NCBI RefSeq assembly: GCF_034350045.1
Contig: NZ_CP133781.1
Location: 2,386,001-2,450,000 of the forward strand
Direction of reading: 5' to 3'
Length of the DNA: 64,000 nucleotides
From: Pseudomonas sp. CCI4.2
Lineage (GTDB): Bacteria; Pseudomonadota; Gammaproteobacteria; Pseudomonadales; Pseudomonadaceae
The translations under genes were made by a program, and so were the position numbers. Numbering within the stretch: the first letter of the stretch is position 1; each line of letters starts with the position of its first letter. The notes below the pieces were generated by a model. The model was not told the DNA's origin, searched no databases, and saw only the letters and a list, made by a program, of their open reading frames with translations. Of this stretch, positions 28,748 to 38,462 are shown piece after piece.

Positions 28748-29017
28748 TTGCATTCAATTGGATCGACGGTCACTCTTTTGAATAGCTGAGTGCCAGCCTT
28801 GAGCTACTATTGTGTTCATGGAGTGGAGGCACTGACGTAAAGCGCACAGTTGGCCATGGACCGGCATATTCCCACGCGAACGAGCATTCCAATACGAATT
28901 CCGCACACATAACGGCATTGGGGAGTTAGAGGGCGCGCGGGAATAAAAAGGGAGATTTGGCCTGGGTGGCGGCAACGCTACGAGCCCGGCGCGAAATCAC
29001 ATAGCACTAGCGCGACC

Positions 29018-29410
29018 ATGCTTAATGGTTATTCATGGCGACCGTCAGACATGTTAATCGAACGACGAATCGAGCGTCACCAGTTGCCGTGCTATTTGCA
29101 GATATTCAATCGGTATACGGATAAACCGATGGGTTATTTAGGCAACGTTTCCGAACACGGCTTGATGTTGATCAGCAATCTGCCAATTCTGGTGGGCGCT
29201 GATTTCGAATTGCAATTGAAAATTCCCGGCAGCGCAGGCGTGCCACGGCATATTGATCTCAATGCAGGCTGTCTCTGGTGCCAAGAAGACGAAACCCCCG
29301 GTAACTACGATTCGGGGTTTGCGTTGCGGACCATGCCCATCGACTACATGCACCTGGTGCTGGCATTGCAGCAGTATTTTAGCTTCCATTCTGAAAGCGC
29401 TTCCGCCTGA
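29018..29410 (+). CDS. PilZ domain protein
   Basis: This 130-residue protein is a single PilZ domain, a cyclic di-GMP receptor fold. The arginine motif is RRIERH near residue 16 and the second motif is GNVSEHG (D/NxSxxG) near residue 43. Both are intact, so ligand binding is plausible. A second in-frame ATG at 29051 (MLIERRIER) begins right at the domain; neither has a strong ribosome-binding site, so the start is uncertain. A diguanylate cyclase lies 3.3 kb away, but a direct link is only a guess. Confidence 0.8.
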   Translation: MLNGYSWRPSDMLIERRIERHQLPCYLQIFNRYTDKPMGYLGNVSEHGLMLISNLPILVGADFELQLKIPGSAGVPRHIDLNAGCLWCQEDETPGNYDSGFALRTMPIDYMHLVLALQQYFSFHSESASA

Positions 29411-29441
29411 CAGTGCAATGGGATCGAACGCTGGCACCGAC

Positions 29442-30785
29442 TTAAAGCGTGCCAGCCTTTTTCCAGCTCAGGTATCGGCTTACCAATTGTGTCCCCAGTT
29501 CCAAAGGGCGCGCATCCACTACTGGCACGCCATGAGCGATCAACCGTTCGTGCAGATCTGTGCGAGCGTTGAGGACTTCAACGGTGCCGCAATAAGCCAG
29601 CGCATCTTGCCACGTTTGGACAGGGGTCTGGCGCACGCTGTCGAGTAATCCTTCGCGCAGGCTGGCGACCAATACCCGGTGATGCTGACCGAGCTGCTTG
29701 ACCGCGCCAATCAATTGCTCATCGTCTTCGTCACGCAGATTGGTCACAAGAATCACCAGTGCGCGGCGTTTTTGCCGAACGAGCAGTTGGCGCACGGCGA
29801 CACTGTAGTCGGCTGCCCGCTGAGTGCTTTTCAAGTCGTAGACGCTGTTGAGCAATCGGTTCAATTGGCTGGTGCCTTTGACCGGGGCCAGATAGCGCTG
29901 CTGCTCGCCGGCAAAGGTTAATAGGCCTACTGCGTCGCCCTGGCGCAGCGCGATGTAGCTGAGCAGCAGGCAAGCATTCAGCGCATGGTCGAAATGGGCT
30001 AGATCACCGTCCTGGCTGCGCATGCGTCGGCCGCAGTCGAGCATGAAAATAATCTGCTGATCGCGGTCGTCCTGATATTCGCGAGCAATGGGTGTGCGTT
30101 GGCGCGCCGTAGCTTTCCAGTCGATCTGGCGCAAGCTGTCGCCTTCGCGAAACTCTCGCAGTTGATGGAACTCCAGTCCCAAGCCGCGACGCTGACGCTG
30201 GCGAACTCCCAGTTGGCTCAGCCAGTTGTCCACCGCCAGCAACTGGCCGCCGTATAGGCGCGCAAAATCGGGGTATACGCGGCTTGCCCCGGTGAGCGGC
30301 ACATAGCGGCGGGTGGTCCATAAACGCAGCGCACTGGGCAGGTTTATTTCGCAACGTCCAAAGTCGAAATGCCCACGACTCACGGGGCGCAGTCGATAAC
30401 TCAACTCGCCGAATTCTCCGGGGCGCAGCGTGATGGACTGAGGCAGGTTTTCGAAGGTCAGCCCTGCGGGCACATGGTCAAATATACCCAGTGTCATCGG
30501 GTGCGAGTAGTCGTGTTCGATGCTGATCCTCACATCGCTCCAGCGTCCCAAAGCCAGGCTGCCCGGCAACCGACGTTGCAGGCGTGGCGACGGCACCCGC
30601 AAAAGCTTCAAGGCATCAATCAGGCTGAGGATCATCATCGCCAGAAGCAATCCCCAGCAGACTGCCGAAACGCTGCTCGGAAGATTCACGCCCAGCGCCG
30701 TCAAGGTGCCGACGATCACCGCCACGCCGGTCAGCCCGCCGAGCCATATAAGCTGCAGGCGAGATGGCTTGAGGATCTGTTTCAC
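29442..30785 (-). CDS. DUF58 / vWA-like protein, last gene of the MoxR operon
   Basis: This 447-residue protein has two N-terminal transmembrane segments (residues about 11-55) and the DUF58 core (GLEFHQLREFREGDSLRQIDWKATAR near residue 200). A von Willebrand A-like region follows, with a degenerate MIDAS start at FMLDCGRRM. Such proteins partner MoxR AAA+ ATPases in assembling or activating other complexes. It overlaps the MoxR gene by four bases (ATGA) and ends the six-gene operon that begins with the RDD gene. Confidence 0.88.
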   Translation of the reverse strand: MKQILKPSRLQLIWLGGLTGVAVIVGTLTALGVNLPSSVSAVCWGLLLAMMILSLIDALKLLRVPSPRLQRRLPGSLALGRWSDVRISIEHDYSHPMTLGIFDHVPAGLTFENLPQSITLRPGEFGELSYRLRPVSRGHFDFGRCEINLPSALRLWTTRRYVPLTGASRVYPDFARLYGGQLLAVDNWLSQLGVRQRQRRGLGLEFHQLREFREGDSLRQIDWKATARQRTPIAREYQDDRDQQIIFMLDCGRRMRSQDGDLAHFDHALNACLLLSYIALRQGDAVGLLTFAGEQQRYLAPVKGTSQLNRLLNSVYDLKSTQRAADYSVAVRQLLVRQKRRALVILVTNLRDEDDEQLIGAVKQLGQHHRVLVASLREGLLDSVRQTPVQTWQDALAYCGTVEVLNARTDLHERLIAHGVPVVDARPLELGTQLVSRYLSWKKAGTL

Positions 30786-31807
30786 AGACGCGGTGCCGGA
30801 ACCTGATCAAGCAACTGCTTGAGTACCTGATCCACGGACAGCCCTTCTATATCCAGCTCCGGCGAGAGCCGGACCCGATGACGCAACACCGCCAATGCGC
30901 AGCTTTTGATGTCGTCCGGGATGACGAATTCGCCGCCACGCAACATTGCTCGGGCGCGGCCGCCACGAACCAGTGCGATGGACGCACGCGGCCCAGCGCC
31001 GAGGGTCAGGCCCGGCCACTTGCGGGTGGTGCGAGCCAGGCGTACGGCATAATCCAGCACCTGTTCGTCCAGGGGTAACTCACTGGCAATGCGTTGGAGG
31101 ATCAAAACATCCTTGGCCTGCAAAAGGGTACGCGGTGGCTGCACGTCAAGCATGTCGGCTTTGGTCGAGCGGGTGACTTGTCGGACCATGCTCAGTTCTT
31201 CGGCTGCTTCGGGGTAGTCCATGCGCAGCTTAAGCATGAAACGGTCGAGTTCCGCCTCGGGCAGAGGGTAGGTGCCTTCTTGTTCGATGGGGTTTTGTGT
31301 GGCCAGCACCATGAACGGCTGAGCAATCGGCAGGGCGCGACCTTCGAGTGTGACTTGACGTTCTTGCATGGCTTCGAGCAACGCCGCCTGGGTTTTTGCA
31401 GGCGCGCGGTTGATCTCGTCGGCCAACAGCAAGTTGGTAAATAGGGGCCCTTTGCGCAGTTTGAACTGTTCTGTTTGGATGTCGTATACGGCGTGGCCGG
31501 TCACGTCACTGGGCATTAGATCGGGGGTGAACTGGATACGCGCGAAGTCGCCGCCGAAGCAGCGGGCGAGGGCGCGGACTAGCAAAGTTTTGCCCAGGCC
31601 CGGAACGCCTTCGATCAACACATGACCGCCTGCGATCAATGCCGTTAACACGTCGTCGATCACCGCAACCTGGCCAATGACGACCTGCTGTAATTCATGA
31701 CGAAGCGCCTGAGCCAAGTGGGTGGCACGTTGGCGTTGTTGAGCCTGATTGCTCGCGGCAGGCGGGGTCTCGGCGCTGCTTTGCGGGTCCGTCGAGTGTT
31801 CGCTCAT
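30782..31807 (-). CDS. MoxR-family AAA+ ATPase
   Basis: This 341-residue AAA_3 ATPase has Walker A GVPGLGKTL (about residue 70), Walker B LLLADEINRAP (about 130) and sensor 1 in ATQNPIEQEGTYPLPEAELDRFM. The C-terminal lid has the SPELDIEG segment. MoxR proteins act as chaperone-like ATPases on partners with vWA domains, here the adjacent DUF58 protein. Four-base overlaps on both sides (31804-31807 and 30782-30785) show a tight operon. Confidence 0.92.
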   Translation of the reverse strand: MSEHSTDPQSSAETPPAASNQAQQRQRATHLAQALRHELQQVVIGQVAVIDDVLTALIAGGHVLIEGVPGLGKTLLVRALARCFGGDFARIQFTPDLMPSDVTGHAVYDIQTEQFKLRKGPLFTNLLLADEINRAPAKTQAALLEAMQERQVTLEGRALPIAQPFMVLATQNPIEQEGTYPLPEAELDRFMLKLRMDYPEAAEELSMVRQVTRSTKADMLDVQPPRTLLQAKDVLILQRIASELPLDEQVLDYAVRLARTTRKWPGLTLGAGPRASIALVRGGRARAMLRGGEFVIPDDIKSCALAVLRHRVRLSPELDIEGLSVDQVLKQLLDQVPAPRL

Positions 31808-33012
31808 AGGGCATTCCTGAGTGTTTGCAGGTGGGCAACCTGGCGGGTGAATTCGGTGGCGGACAGCTTTTTATTGGGCGGTGGGCGCAAGGCTTGACCG
31901 ATAGCACTGGTCGGTTGTTGCGTCAGGCGTGCAAGCACCTGCCATTGATCGGCGACACCCAGACGTTCGAACCCGGGATGGCGTAGCCGGGCGCGGCGCA
32001 AGATGTCTTGTTGCAGCCCACGCAGCAGAGCGGATTGACCGCTGCGCCGGAGTATAAAGTCGGCGCTGGCGCGCAGGTGTTCGATCAACTGTCGACGCGC
32101 CCTTGACGCCGTTGCCTGCAGCGGGCCTTGGCGTACTCCGGTATGCCACAGCAGCAACCCGATCAGCAACGCCAAGGCTGCCAGCGCTTGCGGGAACTTA
32201 CGCAGCAGGAGACTGAATAAATCGCCGTGTTCGGTCTGCAGGAGCATCGTGACAGTGCTGTCCTGCGTCAGGTACCAAAGCAGCCACGCGTTGTCGTCGT
32301 GTTCGATGGCGTTATTTTTCCAGAGATCGCTGTCGGTCAATACCGTGATCAATCCGTCGCCATATACCAGTTGCATCATGTGCGTCGACCCTTCGCTGTT
32401 GGCCCAGGTCTGCGCGTGATCCTTCGGGTCTTCCAGATGAAAGCGAGTGTCAAAACTGAAATACGCCGGATCGCTCTCGTTCTCCAAATAGAGCTTTGTC
32501 AACTGAGGTGATTCAGCGGGCGGGAGCAAGGCAAGCAATAAGTCGCTGGAGGGTTTCAGGGGTGTGCTGTTCGTGCGCTCTGGCGGTTGAAGACTGGCAC
32601 TGAGGACTTGATGAATTTGCACGCGGTCCAGCAGCAAATCGCCGCTGCGACCTTTCTGCTCGTCCCACAATTGTTCGGCGACGAATAACAGATGCCCGCC
32701 AGATTTGGTCCAGTTCAATAACCGGTCAACTTGCCGAGGCGTCATGTTTTCGCGGTCGGCGAGTAACAGCAGCGTGCGCGTGTCAAGGCGGGCGTCAGGC
32801 AAATTCGAAAGGACATGGGTCACCTCGACGGGCACCGAGCGCTGCCGCAAAAACTGTTCAGCTGCCAGGTAAGGGTTGGTGCGTGCTATCCGCGATGGGC
32901 CGTGATCAATGACCTCGCTGTAGCGCTCAAGGTGCGTATAAAAATAGCGTCCGGCCAGCGCCAGTAAACCAAGCACCAGCAGTCCGATAACCCATGCGTT
33001 GCGCTTGCTCAT
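31804..33012 (-). CDS. DUF4350 domain protein, membrane-anchored
   Basis: This 402-residue protein has an N-terminal transmembrane helix (about residues 8-24) and a DUF4350 domain (PYLAAEQFLRQRSVPVEV, then TLLLLADRENMTPRQVDRLLNW and GGHLLFVAEQLW, a GATase-like fold). A second membrane segment stands near residue 270 (LAALALLIGLLLWH). The frame continues upstream, but the ATG at 33012 overlaps the preceding stop by ATGA, so I choose it. It is the fourth gene of the MoxR operon. Function is unknown beyond association with such operons. Confidence 0.85.
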   Translation of the reverse strand: MSKRNAWVIGLLVLGLLALAGRYFYTHLERYSEVIDHGPSRIARTNPYLAAEQFLRQRSVPVEVTHVLSNLPDARLDTRTLLLLADRENMTPRQVDRLLNWTKSGGHLLFVAEQLWDEQKGRSGDLLLDRVQIHQVLSASLQPPERTNSTPLKPSSDLLLALLPPAESPQLTKLYLENESDPAYFSFDTRFHLEDPKDHAQTWANSEGSTHMMQLVYGDGLITVLTDSDLWKNNAIEHDDNAWLLWYLTQDSTVTMLLQTEHGDLFSLLLRKFPQALAALALLIGLLLWHTGVRQGPLQATASRARRQLIEHLRASADFILRRSGQSALLRGLQQDILRRARLRHPGFERLGVADQWQVLARLTQQPTSAIGQALRPPPNKKLSATEFTRQVAHLQTLRNAL

Positions 33013-34601
33013 GGGCGCTTTGCGTTGTCGGATGGGCGACCGAACAATTGACGCCAGCCTTCGCATAACTCGCGTTGTAAATGCACATCAGGCAACTGGT
33101 GCCCGTAGGCAAGATTCTGCCAATGGGCAGTCAGGGTCAGGCTGAACTCGTTGAGTCGGTTGAGCTTGAGATGCGCGACCTGCCGTAACACCTCGCCTTC
33201 GGTGTCGGCATTTTTCAGCGGGAGGTGATAGTCAGTCAACAGCCGATTGAGCAGCGCCCGATACAGCAGCCCCAGTGCTTCGCGAGGCTGGTTTGGCCAC
33301 AAACGTTCGGCGGCTGTGGCCACGTCGTCGGGCAGGCTTTGTGCACTTACGTGCAAGCCAAAAAGCTGTTGCGCACTGTCGCGATCAATCGGTCGGGTGG
33401 TTTGCCGGCTGACAAAGGTGCGTAACCAAGCCCGATAGCGCCAAATTAATACGCTCATTAAGACCACGGCCGCAGTCCAGAGCAGCACTTCAACGACACG
33501 GGCAAATAGTTTAGCGGCATGCTCCGCCCAGTTGATCAGGTCCAATAACCACTGGCCGGGCAGCGCAGGGTGCTCGGCAGATGACGGATTTTTGATCGCA
33601 CGCCAACCGTTGATGGTTTCAGGGTTCTTGAATGGCGGTTGCGCCACCAGCGTCTTGATGCTCTCGCGAGCGGCGCTGCTGGTCAGCTTTTGGTGAGTTA
33701 ATCGCGGGCTATCGGGTCCGGCATCGGCTCGGTTCGCTGCCGTGGCGTCTGACGGTGGCAACGGGCAGCTGTAGATTTGTTCGTCCGCCCAGGCAGAAGG
33801 CGTAGCCGCCGAGAAGACTAACCCGACGCCGATCAACATGACGTAGGCGCTGCCGATCAGGCGTTGGCGTAAACGTCGCAGGACCAATTCAATGTCCCAG
33901 GCTTCCAGCTCGGTCCGGCGGTTCAGGTACAGCGTGAAACCACACGCCACGTAGATGGGCTCCCAAAAAACCAGTACCAGTGCATAAAACGAATTGCTCA
34001 GGTGCTCAAGCCACGTCCAGTTTTCTTGAAGGTCGAGCACACTGTTCCAGCTCCAATCCAGGCGAATCTGTTGCGGAATCAGAAAATAAAAGACCGCCAT
34101 CAAGCCCAGCCACAATGTCGACTCCAGGCTGCTTCCGATGGACGTCAACCAGCGGGCGGCGCGAAGACTTCCATGGCTCAGAACCCTGATGCGCTGTTGG
34201 CGTGCTGGGCCGGATAAACCCTCAAGTTGCTGCACGGGCATTTTGAAGCTGCGGCTCATGCTCAGCCGTCGCCACGTCAAACTGGCGAACCACTGCGGTT
34301 TTATCAGGCGCAGCCATCCTTTCAATGCCTGCTGAAGACTGGGCGTCGAGCCAAATAGCGCTTGAGACAGGATGAGTAACGGCAAGCGCTCGAAGATCGG
34401 TTTTAGCCACCAAAACGACAAGATCGCCAGTGCTGGATAATCCCAAAACACCAAACTGAGGAGGGCAAATATAGGCAGCGTAACGATGGCCCAACTGCTC
34501 ATTAGCAACGCACGATGTTCGCGCGCTAACAGCACGCCCAGATCGATGGCTTCCCAAGGATTGCGCGGACGAATCGTAACGCTGGCGTCAGTGAGGCGCA
34601 T
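33009..34601 (-). CDS. DUF4129 domain membrane protein
   Basis: This 530-residue protein has several transmembrane segments (around residues 37-75, 160-190, 215-245, 265-285 and 370-390). The C-terminal DUF4129 domain (about 420-515) includes EALGLLYRALLNRLL. In other bacteria DUF4129 accompanies MoxR/DUF58 pairs and is sometimes fused to transglutaminase. No transglutaminase triad is seen here. It overlaps the SpoIIM-like gene by 14 bases at its 5' end and the DUF4350 gene by four at its 3' end. Confidence 0.83.
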   Translation of the reverse strand: MRLTDASVTIRPRNPWEAIDLGVLLAREHRALLMSSWAIVTLPIFALLSLVFWDYPALAILSFWWLKPIFERLPLLILSQALFGSTPSLQQALKGWLRLIKPQWFASLTWRRLSMSRSFKMPVQQLEGLSGPARQQRIRVLSHGSLRAARWLTSIGSSLESTLWLGLMAVFYFLIPQQIRLDWSWNSVLDLQENWTWLEHLSNSFYALVLVFWEPIYVACGFTLYLNRRTELEAWDIELVLRRLRQRLIGSAYVMLIGVGLVFSAATPSAWADEQIYSCPLPPSDATAANRADAGPDSPRLTHQKLTSSAARESIKTLVAQPPFKNPETINGWRAIKNPSSAEHPALPGQWLLDLINWAEHAAKLFARVVEVLLWTAAVVLMSVLIWRYRAWLRTFVSRQTTRPIDRDSAQQLFGLHVSAQSLPDDVATAAERLWPNQPREALGLLYRALLNRLLTDYHLPLKNADTEGEVLRQVAHLKLNRLNEFSLTLTAHWQNLAYGHQLPDVHLQRELCEGWRQLFGRPSDNAKRP

Positions 34602-35568
34602 GGCGACTCCGGCCGGCGAAGATAAGGTAGGTCGCGACCAGCGTCCACAGCGCGGCGCCGACCAGGTATTTAGTCAGGGGCTGAAAGCTGTTCAACGATG
34701 ACCAGTAGGCTTCGATAAAGGCGGCGATCAGTAAAAACAGCATGACCCCGTACATCAGCCGTACACTGATTTTTGCCGCCAGACGCAACGCTTCGCTGCG
34801 GGTTAAGGCGCCCGGTGCCAGCAGCGCCCAGCCCAGTTTCATTCCCGCAGCCCCGGCCAAGGCGATGGCGCTTAACTCGAACGCACCATGGCCGATGGCA
34901 AACGACCAAAATGTTTGCCCAAAACCGATGCTGCTGAGATGCCCGGCCACGGCGCCGATCATCAGCCCGTTGAATAGCAAAAAAAACACGCTGCCCAGGC
35001 CGAACAGCACACCGGTGGCAAATGTCTGAAACGCGATGCCGATGTTGTTCATGATGTAGTAAGCGAACATCATCCAGTCTTCACTTGAGCCGCGTATGGC
35101 TGCTTCGCCAAGGCGGCGGGCGGCGGGGTCGTACATGCTTTCCATTTCCGTCAGTTGTTCGGGGCTGACGACGCTGTAGACCAGGTCCGGGAAAAAATAG
35201 ACCAACAGGCCCATGCCGATCAGGCTGCCAAAAAACAACACGCTCGCGGCTAGCACGAAGCGCCATTGCTCTCGTACCAGTCGAGGGAAGCCTGCGAGGA
35301 TAAAACTCAGCATCTGTGGGCCCAGCTGGCTGCGATGCCGATAAAACTGTTGATGGCCGCGCGTCGCCAAGTGTTGCAAGGAATCGATCAGGTAGCTGCT
35401 GTAACCGCGCTCATGGGCCAGGGCCAATTGTTGGCAGATGCGTCGATAGTCGCCAGCGAATCCGGCACAGGCGGTGCTGTCGGGTTTGCCACGTTCAAGT
35501 GTTTCCAACAGATTGGCAAAGCGCTGCCAGTCGGGTTGGTAGCGAGTTTCGAATTGATTCTGCTTCAT
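34588..35568 (-). CDS. Stage II sporulation protein M-like (DUF95) membrane protein
   Basis: This 326-residue integral membrane protein of the SpoIIM family occurs in many non-sporulating bacteria. Hydrophobic segments lie around residues 105-125, 170-215 (FQTFATGVLFGLGSVFFLLFNGLMIGAVAGHL), 220-245 (FAIGHGAFELSAIALAGAAG) and 270-320. The GHGxxELxAI motif is the family hallmark. It is the second gene of the MoxR operon and overlaps both neighbours. A role together with the RDD and DUF4129 membrane proteins is inferred from operon conservation only. Confidence 0.85.
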   Translation of the reverse strand: MKQNQFETRYQPDWQRFANLLETLERGKPDSTACAGFAGDYRRICQQLALAHERGYSSYLIDSLQHLATRGHQQFYRHRSQLGPQMLSFILAGFPRLVREQWRFVLAASVLFFGSLIGMGLLVYFFPDLVYSVVSPEQLTEMESMYDPAARRLGEAAIRGSSEDWMMFAYYIMNNIGIAFQTFATGVLFGLGSVFFLLFNGLMIGAVAGHLSSIGFGQTFWSFAIGHGAFELSAIALAGAAGMKLGWALLAPGALTRSEALRLAAKISVRLMYGVMLFLLIAAFIEAYWSSLNSFQPLTKYLVGAALWTLVATYLIFAGRSRHAPH

Positions 35569-36290
35569 GGCGACCCCAGCAAACCGCGAGCGATTCCGTT
35601 AAGCCGGGCAACCGCTTGATCAGCAGGAATCTGCAAGGGCAACGCCACAATTTCAGCCAGTTCCTGGGTGCGCTCGGGAGACAGACGGATTTGGCGCTCG
35701 GCGAACTCCAGCACGGCTCGCTGTTCATCCAGCGTCAGAACCAAAGGCGCCGCCTGCGATACCGCATCCGGTAAAACGGGGTACGCGGTGAGCGCGTCCC
35801 GATAGATCACTAATGAACCGGCAGCCAGATCACCCAAGCGTTTGAACTCGGGATGTTGCAGGCAGCAGACGGCACCAAGGCCGTAGCCGAACGGCAACAT
35901 GTCGACAAAACGCAGCAGATTGCGCGTCAATGACGCCGCCCAACCAATGGGGGTGCCGTCGTCATGAACAACGCGTAGGCCCATGAGCTGCTTTCCGGGG
36001 GTTCGTCCTTGATTCAGGACCTCGAACAGCACCGGGTACCACCAGTTTCCGACAAACAGTACGAGCAAGCCCAAGCCGTTGCCGAAGGTACTGAATACAC
36101 TGAAAAACAGGAACAGCCCACCGATCACCAACACGCGAATCAGTAGGTCAATGCTGAACGCCAGCGAACGTGGCACCAGCCCCGCAGGGCGCAATATCAA
36201 GTCGAATCCTTCCGGGGTTTCAATTCGCGCACGGGTGTCCAGCGGCTCTGTCGACGCTGCAATCCTTGGCGAAGCGGGCGGGGAGGGCAT
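35565..36290 (-). CDS. RDD family membrane protein, first gene of the MoxR operon
   Basis: This protein of about 241 residues has the RDD domain: R-A-x-D-type helix LAFSIDLLIRVLVIG, a second helix, then LNQGRTPGKQLMGLRVVHDDGTPIGW and RNLLRFVDMLPFGYGLG. RDD proteins are small membrane proteins, some of which take part in transport or complex assembly. The frame can also begin at a TTG at 36317, and neither start has a good ribosome-binding site. It opens the six-gene operon RDD, SpoIIM-like, DUF4129, DUF4350, MoxR, DUF58, all joined by overlaps. Confidence 0.8.
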   Translation of the reverse strand: MPSPPASPRIAASTEPLDTRARIETPEGFDLILRPAGLVPRSLAFSIDLLIRVLVIGGLFLFFSVFSTFGNGLGLLVLFVGNWWYPVLFEVLNQGRTPGKQLMGLRVVHDDGTPIGWAASLTRNLLRFVDMLPFGYGLGAVCCLQHPEFKRLGDLAAGSLVIYRDALTAYPVLPDAVSQAAPLVLTLDEQRAVLEFAERQIRLSPERTQELAEIVALPLQIPADQAVARLNGIARGLLGSP

Positions 36291-36490
36291 TTTCGGAACG
36301 TGCTTGTCTGATAACAAAGTCCGATGCTAGCCAGCGCGGGCCAGTGAAGCAACCAGACTCTTGAATCCGTTACAAACAGTCTCTGAATAAGGCAATTTTT
36401 CGGCCCTGAGTTGTGTGTTTGAATTTGACGATTAACCCTTTACGCGTTGCACGCCCTACAATTCGCCAGTCTTTTGCTCAGGAATAGCCC

Positions 36491-37921
36491 GTGACCTCCA
36501 GCATCTTCTGGTACGACTATGAAACCACCGGTATCAACCCGCGTAATGATCGCGCGCTACAGGTTGCCGGTATCCGCACCGACGCTGAGCTCAATGAGAT
36601 TGCGGCGCCGATCAACCTGTATTGCCAGCCCAGCGAGGACATCCTGCCGCATCCTGCTGCCTGCGTGATTACCGGCATCACCCCGGATCGGCTGGCGGAA
36701 CAGGGGCTGACCGAGGCCGACTTCATGACCCGGGTCCATGCTCAGTTGTCTGCTCCAGGTACGTGCGGTGCCGGTTACAACACGTTGCGCTTCGACGATG
36801 AAGTCACCCGCTACAGCCTGTACCGAAACTTCTTCGATCCGTACGCCCGCGAATGGCAGGGCGGCAATAGCCGCTGGGATTTGATCGATGTGGTGCGAAC
36901 CGCCTATGCGTTGCGCCCTGACGGAATCGTTTGGCCCGAAGAGGAGGGGCGCGTCACGCTGAAGTTGGAGCGACTGACCGCAGCCAATGGAATCGACCAT
37001 GGCCAGGCGCATGATGCGCTGTCCGATGTGCGCGCTACCATCGCGCTGGCGCGCTTGGTTCGCGATAAGCAGCCCAAATTGTATGACTACCTGTTTCAGT
37101 TGCGCAGCAAGCAACGGGTACAGGATCAAATCCGGCTGATGCAGCCTTTGGTGCACATCTCGGGGCGCTTTTCCGCTGCCCGGCATTATTTGGGCGTGGT
37201 GCTGCCATTGGCATGGCACCCGCAAAATCGCAACGCGCTGATTGTTTGCGATTTGCATTTGGACCCTGCACCACTGCTAGAGCATGACGTCGATACATTG
37301 CGCGAGCGCTTATATACCCGCCGTGATGATCTGCCGGAAGGAGAGTTGCCGGTACCGCTTAAAGTGCTCCATATAAATCGCTGTCCGGTGATCGCACCGC
37401 TCAGCGTGCTACGAGCTGAAGATCAACAACGTTTGCAATTGGACATGACCAACTATAGCCAGCGTGTGCAGCGCTTAATCGATGGTCGGGAACTTTGGCA
37501 GGATAAACTGAAGGCGGTGTATGGCCGAGACGACTTTACGCCAAGTGAGGATCCAGAACAGCAGTTATATGATGGGTTTCTGGGCGATCGTGATCGTCGG
37601 CTTTGTGATCAAGTGCGCATCGCGGAACCCGAACATCTTGCCCGTGATGAATGGCCTTTCGATGATGAGCGTCTTCCTGAATTGTTATTCAGGTACCGAG
37701 CAAGAAACTTTGCGAACACCCTGACGGTCGAGGAGCAACATCGCTGGCACGCCTTTTGTCGGCAACGGTTGTCAAACCCAAGCAGCGGTGCGCCAAATAC
37801 TTTACAAAGTTTTACTGAGGCGTTGATCACAGCATCCCTTAGTGCGTCGGCTGAGCAGCTTAAAATCTTGGGTAAATGGCAACACTATGCAGAGCAACTT
37901 AAGGTTCGGTTCTGCCTCTGA
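36491..37921 (+). CDS. sbcB: Exodeoxyribonuclease I
   Basis: This 476-residue enzyme degrades single-stranded DNA 3' to 5' in recombination and repair. The DEDD exonuclease domain starts with FWYDYETTG and includes GAGYNTLRFDDEVTRY and GQAHDALSDVRATIALA (motif III). The ExoI SH3-like and C-terminal domains follow (KVLHINRCPVIAPLSVL). Start is GTG at 36491, with AGGA 8 bases upstream. It shares a terminator with convergent mvaT. Length matches E. coli ExoI. Confidence 0.94.
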   Translation: MTSSIFWYDYETTGINPRNDRALQVAGIRTDAELNEIAAPINLYCQPSEDILPHPAACVITGITPDRLAEQGLTEADFMTRVHAQLSAPGTCGAGYNTLRFDDEVTRYSLYRNFFDPYAREWQGGNSRWDLIDVVRTAYALRPDGIVWPEEEGRVTLKLERLTAANGIDHGQAHDALSDVRATIALARLVRDKQPKLYDYLFQLRSKQRVQDQIRLMQPLVHISGRFSAARHYLGVVLPLAWHPQNRNALIVCDLHLDPAPLLEHDVDTLRERLYTRRDDLPEGELPVPLKVLHINRCPVIAPLSVLRAEDQQRLQLDMTNYSQRVQRLIDGRELWQDKLKAVYGRDDFTPSEDPEQQLYDGFLGDRDRRLCDQVRIAEPEHLARDEWPFDDERLPELLFRYRARNFANTLTVEEQHRWHAFCRQRLSNPSSGAPNTLQSFTEALITASLSASAEQLKILGKWQHYAEQLKVRFCL

Positions 37922-37979
37922 CCGCCTACGGGTGAGCTTCCGAGGTACTTTGTTACAAATTAAGGCAAATTAAAGCTAT

Positions 37980-38010
37980 AAAAAAACGCCAGAGAGCTGG
38001 CGTTTTTTTT
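37980..38010. terminator. Bidirectional intrinsic terminator between sbcB and mvaT
   Basis: AAAAAACGCCAG pairs with CTGGCGTTTTTT around an AGAG loop, with an eight-T run on the plus strand and an A-run opposite. It is placed between convergent genes. Confidence 0.93.
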
Positions 38011-38037
38011 AGACGTCATTGCTGACGACGTTGTTGC

Positions 38038-38418
38038 TTAGCCCAGCAGAGTTGCCCAGCCTTCAACGACGTCGCCGCCCCACTTGGCTTTCCACTCTTT
38101 CAGAGTCTTGTGGTTGCCGCCTTTTGTTTCAATGACTTCGCCGTTATGCGGGTTTTTGTACTGCTTGACCTTACGGGCGCGCTTAGTGCCGGTAGGCTTA
38201 ACAGCGCCGCCACGTGGAAGCTTGCCGCTTTTTGCTTCTGGATCCAGCAGTGCAATTATGTCACGCAGCGATTTTTGATATTCGCCCATCAAGGTACGCA
38301 GTTTGCCTTCAAATTCCAGTTCAGTTTGGAGTTTGTCGTCTTGGGACAGATTTTTCAAACGGGCTTGCAGTTCTTTGATGGCTTCTTCTGTGGCGCGGTA
38401 TTCGTTGATCAAGGACAT
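38038..38418 (-). CDS. mvaT: MvaT/MvaU-type H-NS family nucleoid protein
   Basis: This 126-residue silencer of AT-rich DNA has an N-terminal coiled-coil oligomerisation region (residues 1-60, MSLINEYRATEEAIKELQARLKNL in its opening). A basic linker with GTKRARKV follows, then the C-terminal DNA-binding domain with YKNPHNGE and the GGNHKTLKEWKAKWG hook. MvaT proteins replace H-NS in Pseudomonas and would be expected to repress horizontally acquired regions such as the Tc island in this window. The sbcB-mvaT-purU order matches PAO1 as I recall it. Confidence 0.94.
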   Translation of the reverse strand: MSLINEYRATEEAIKELQARLKNLSQDDKLQTELEFEGKLRTLMGEYQKSLRDIIALLDPEAKSGKLPRGGAVKPTGTKRARKVKQYKNPHNGEVIETKGGNHKTLKEWKAKWGGDVVEGWATLLG

Positions 38419-38462
38419 GAGAGTTACCTAATGTTGTGGCGTGACAGGGAGACAGTGACGCA

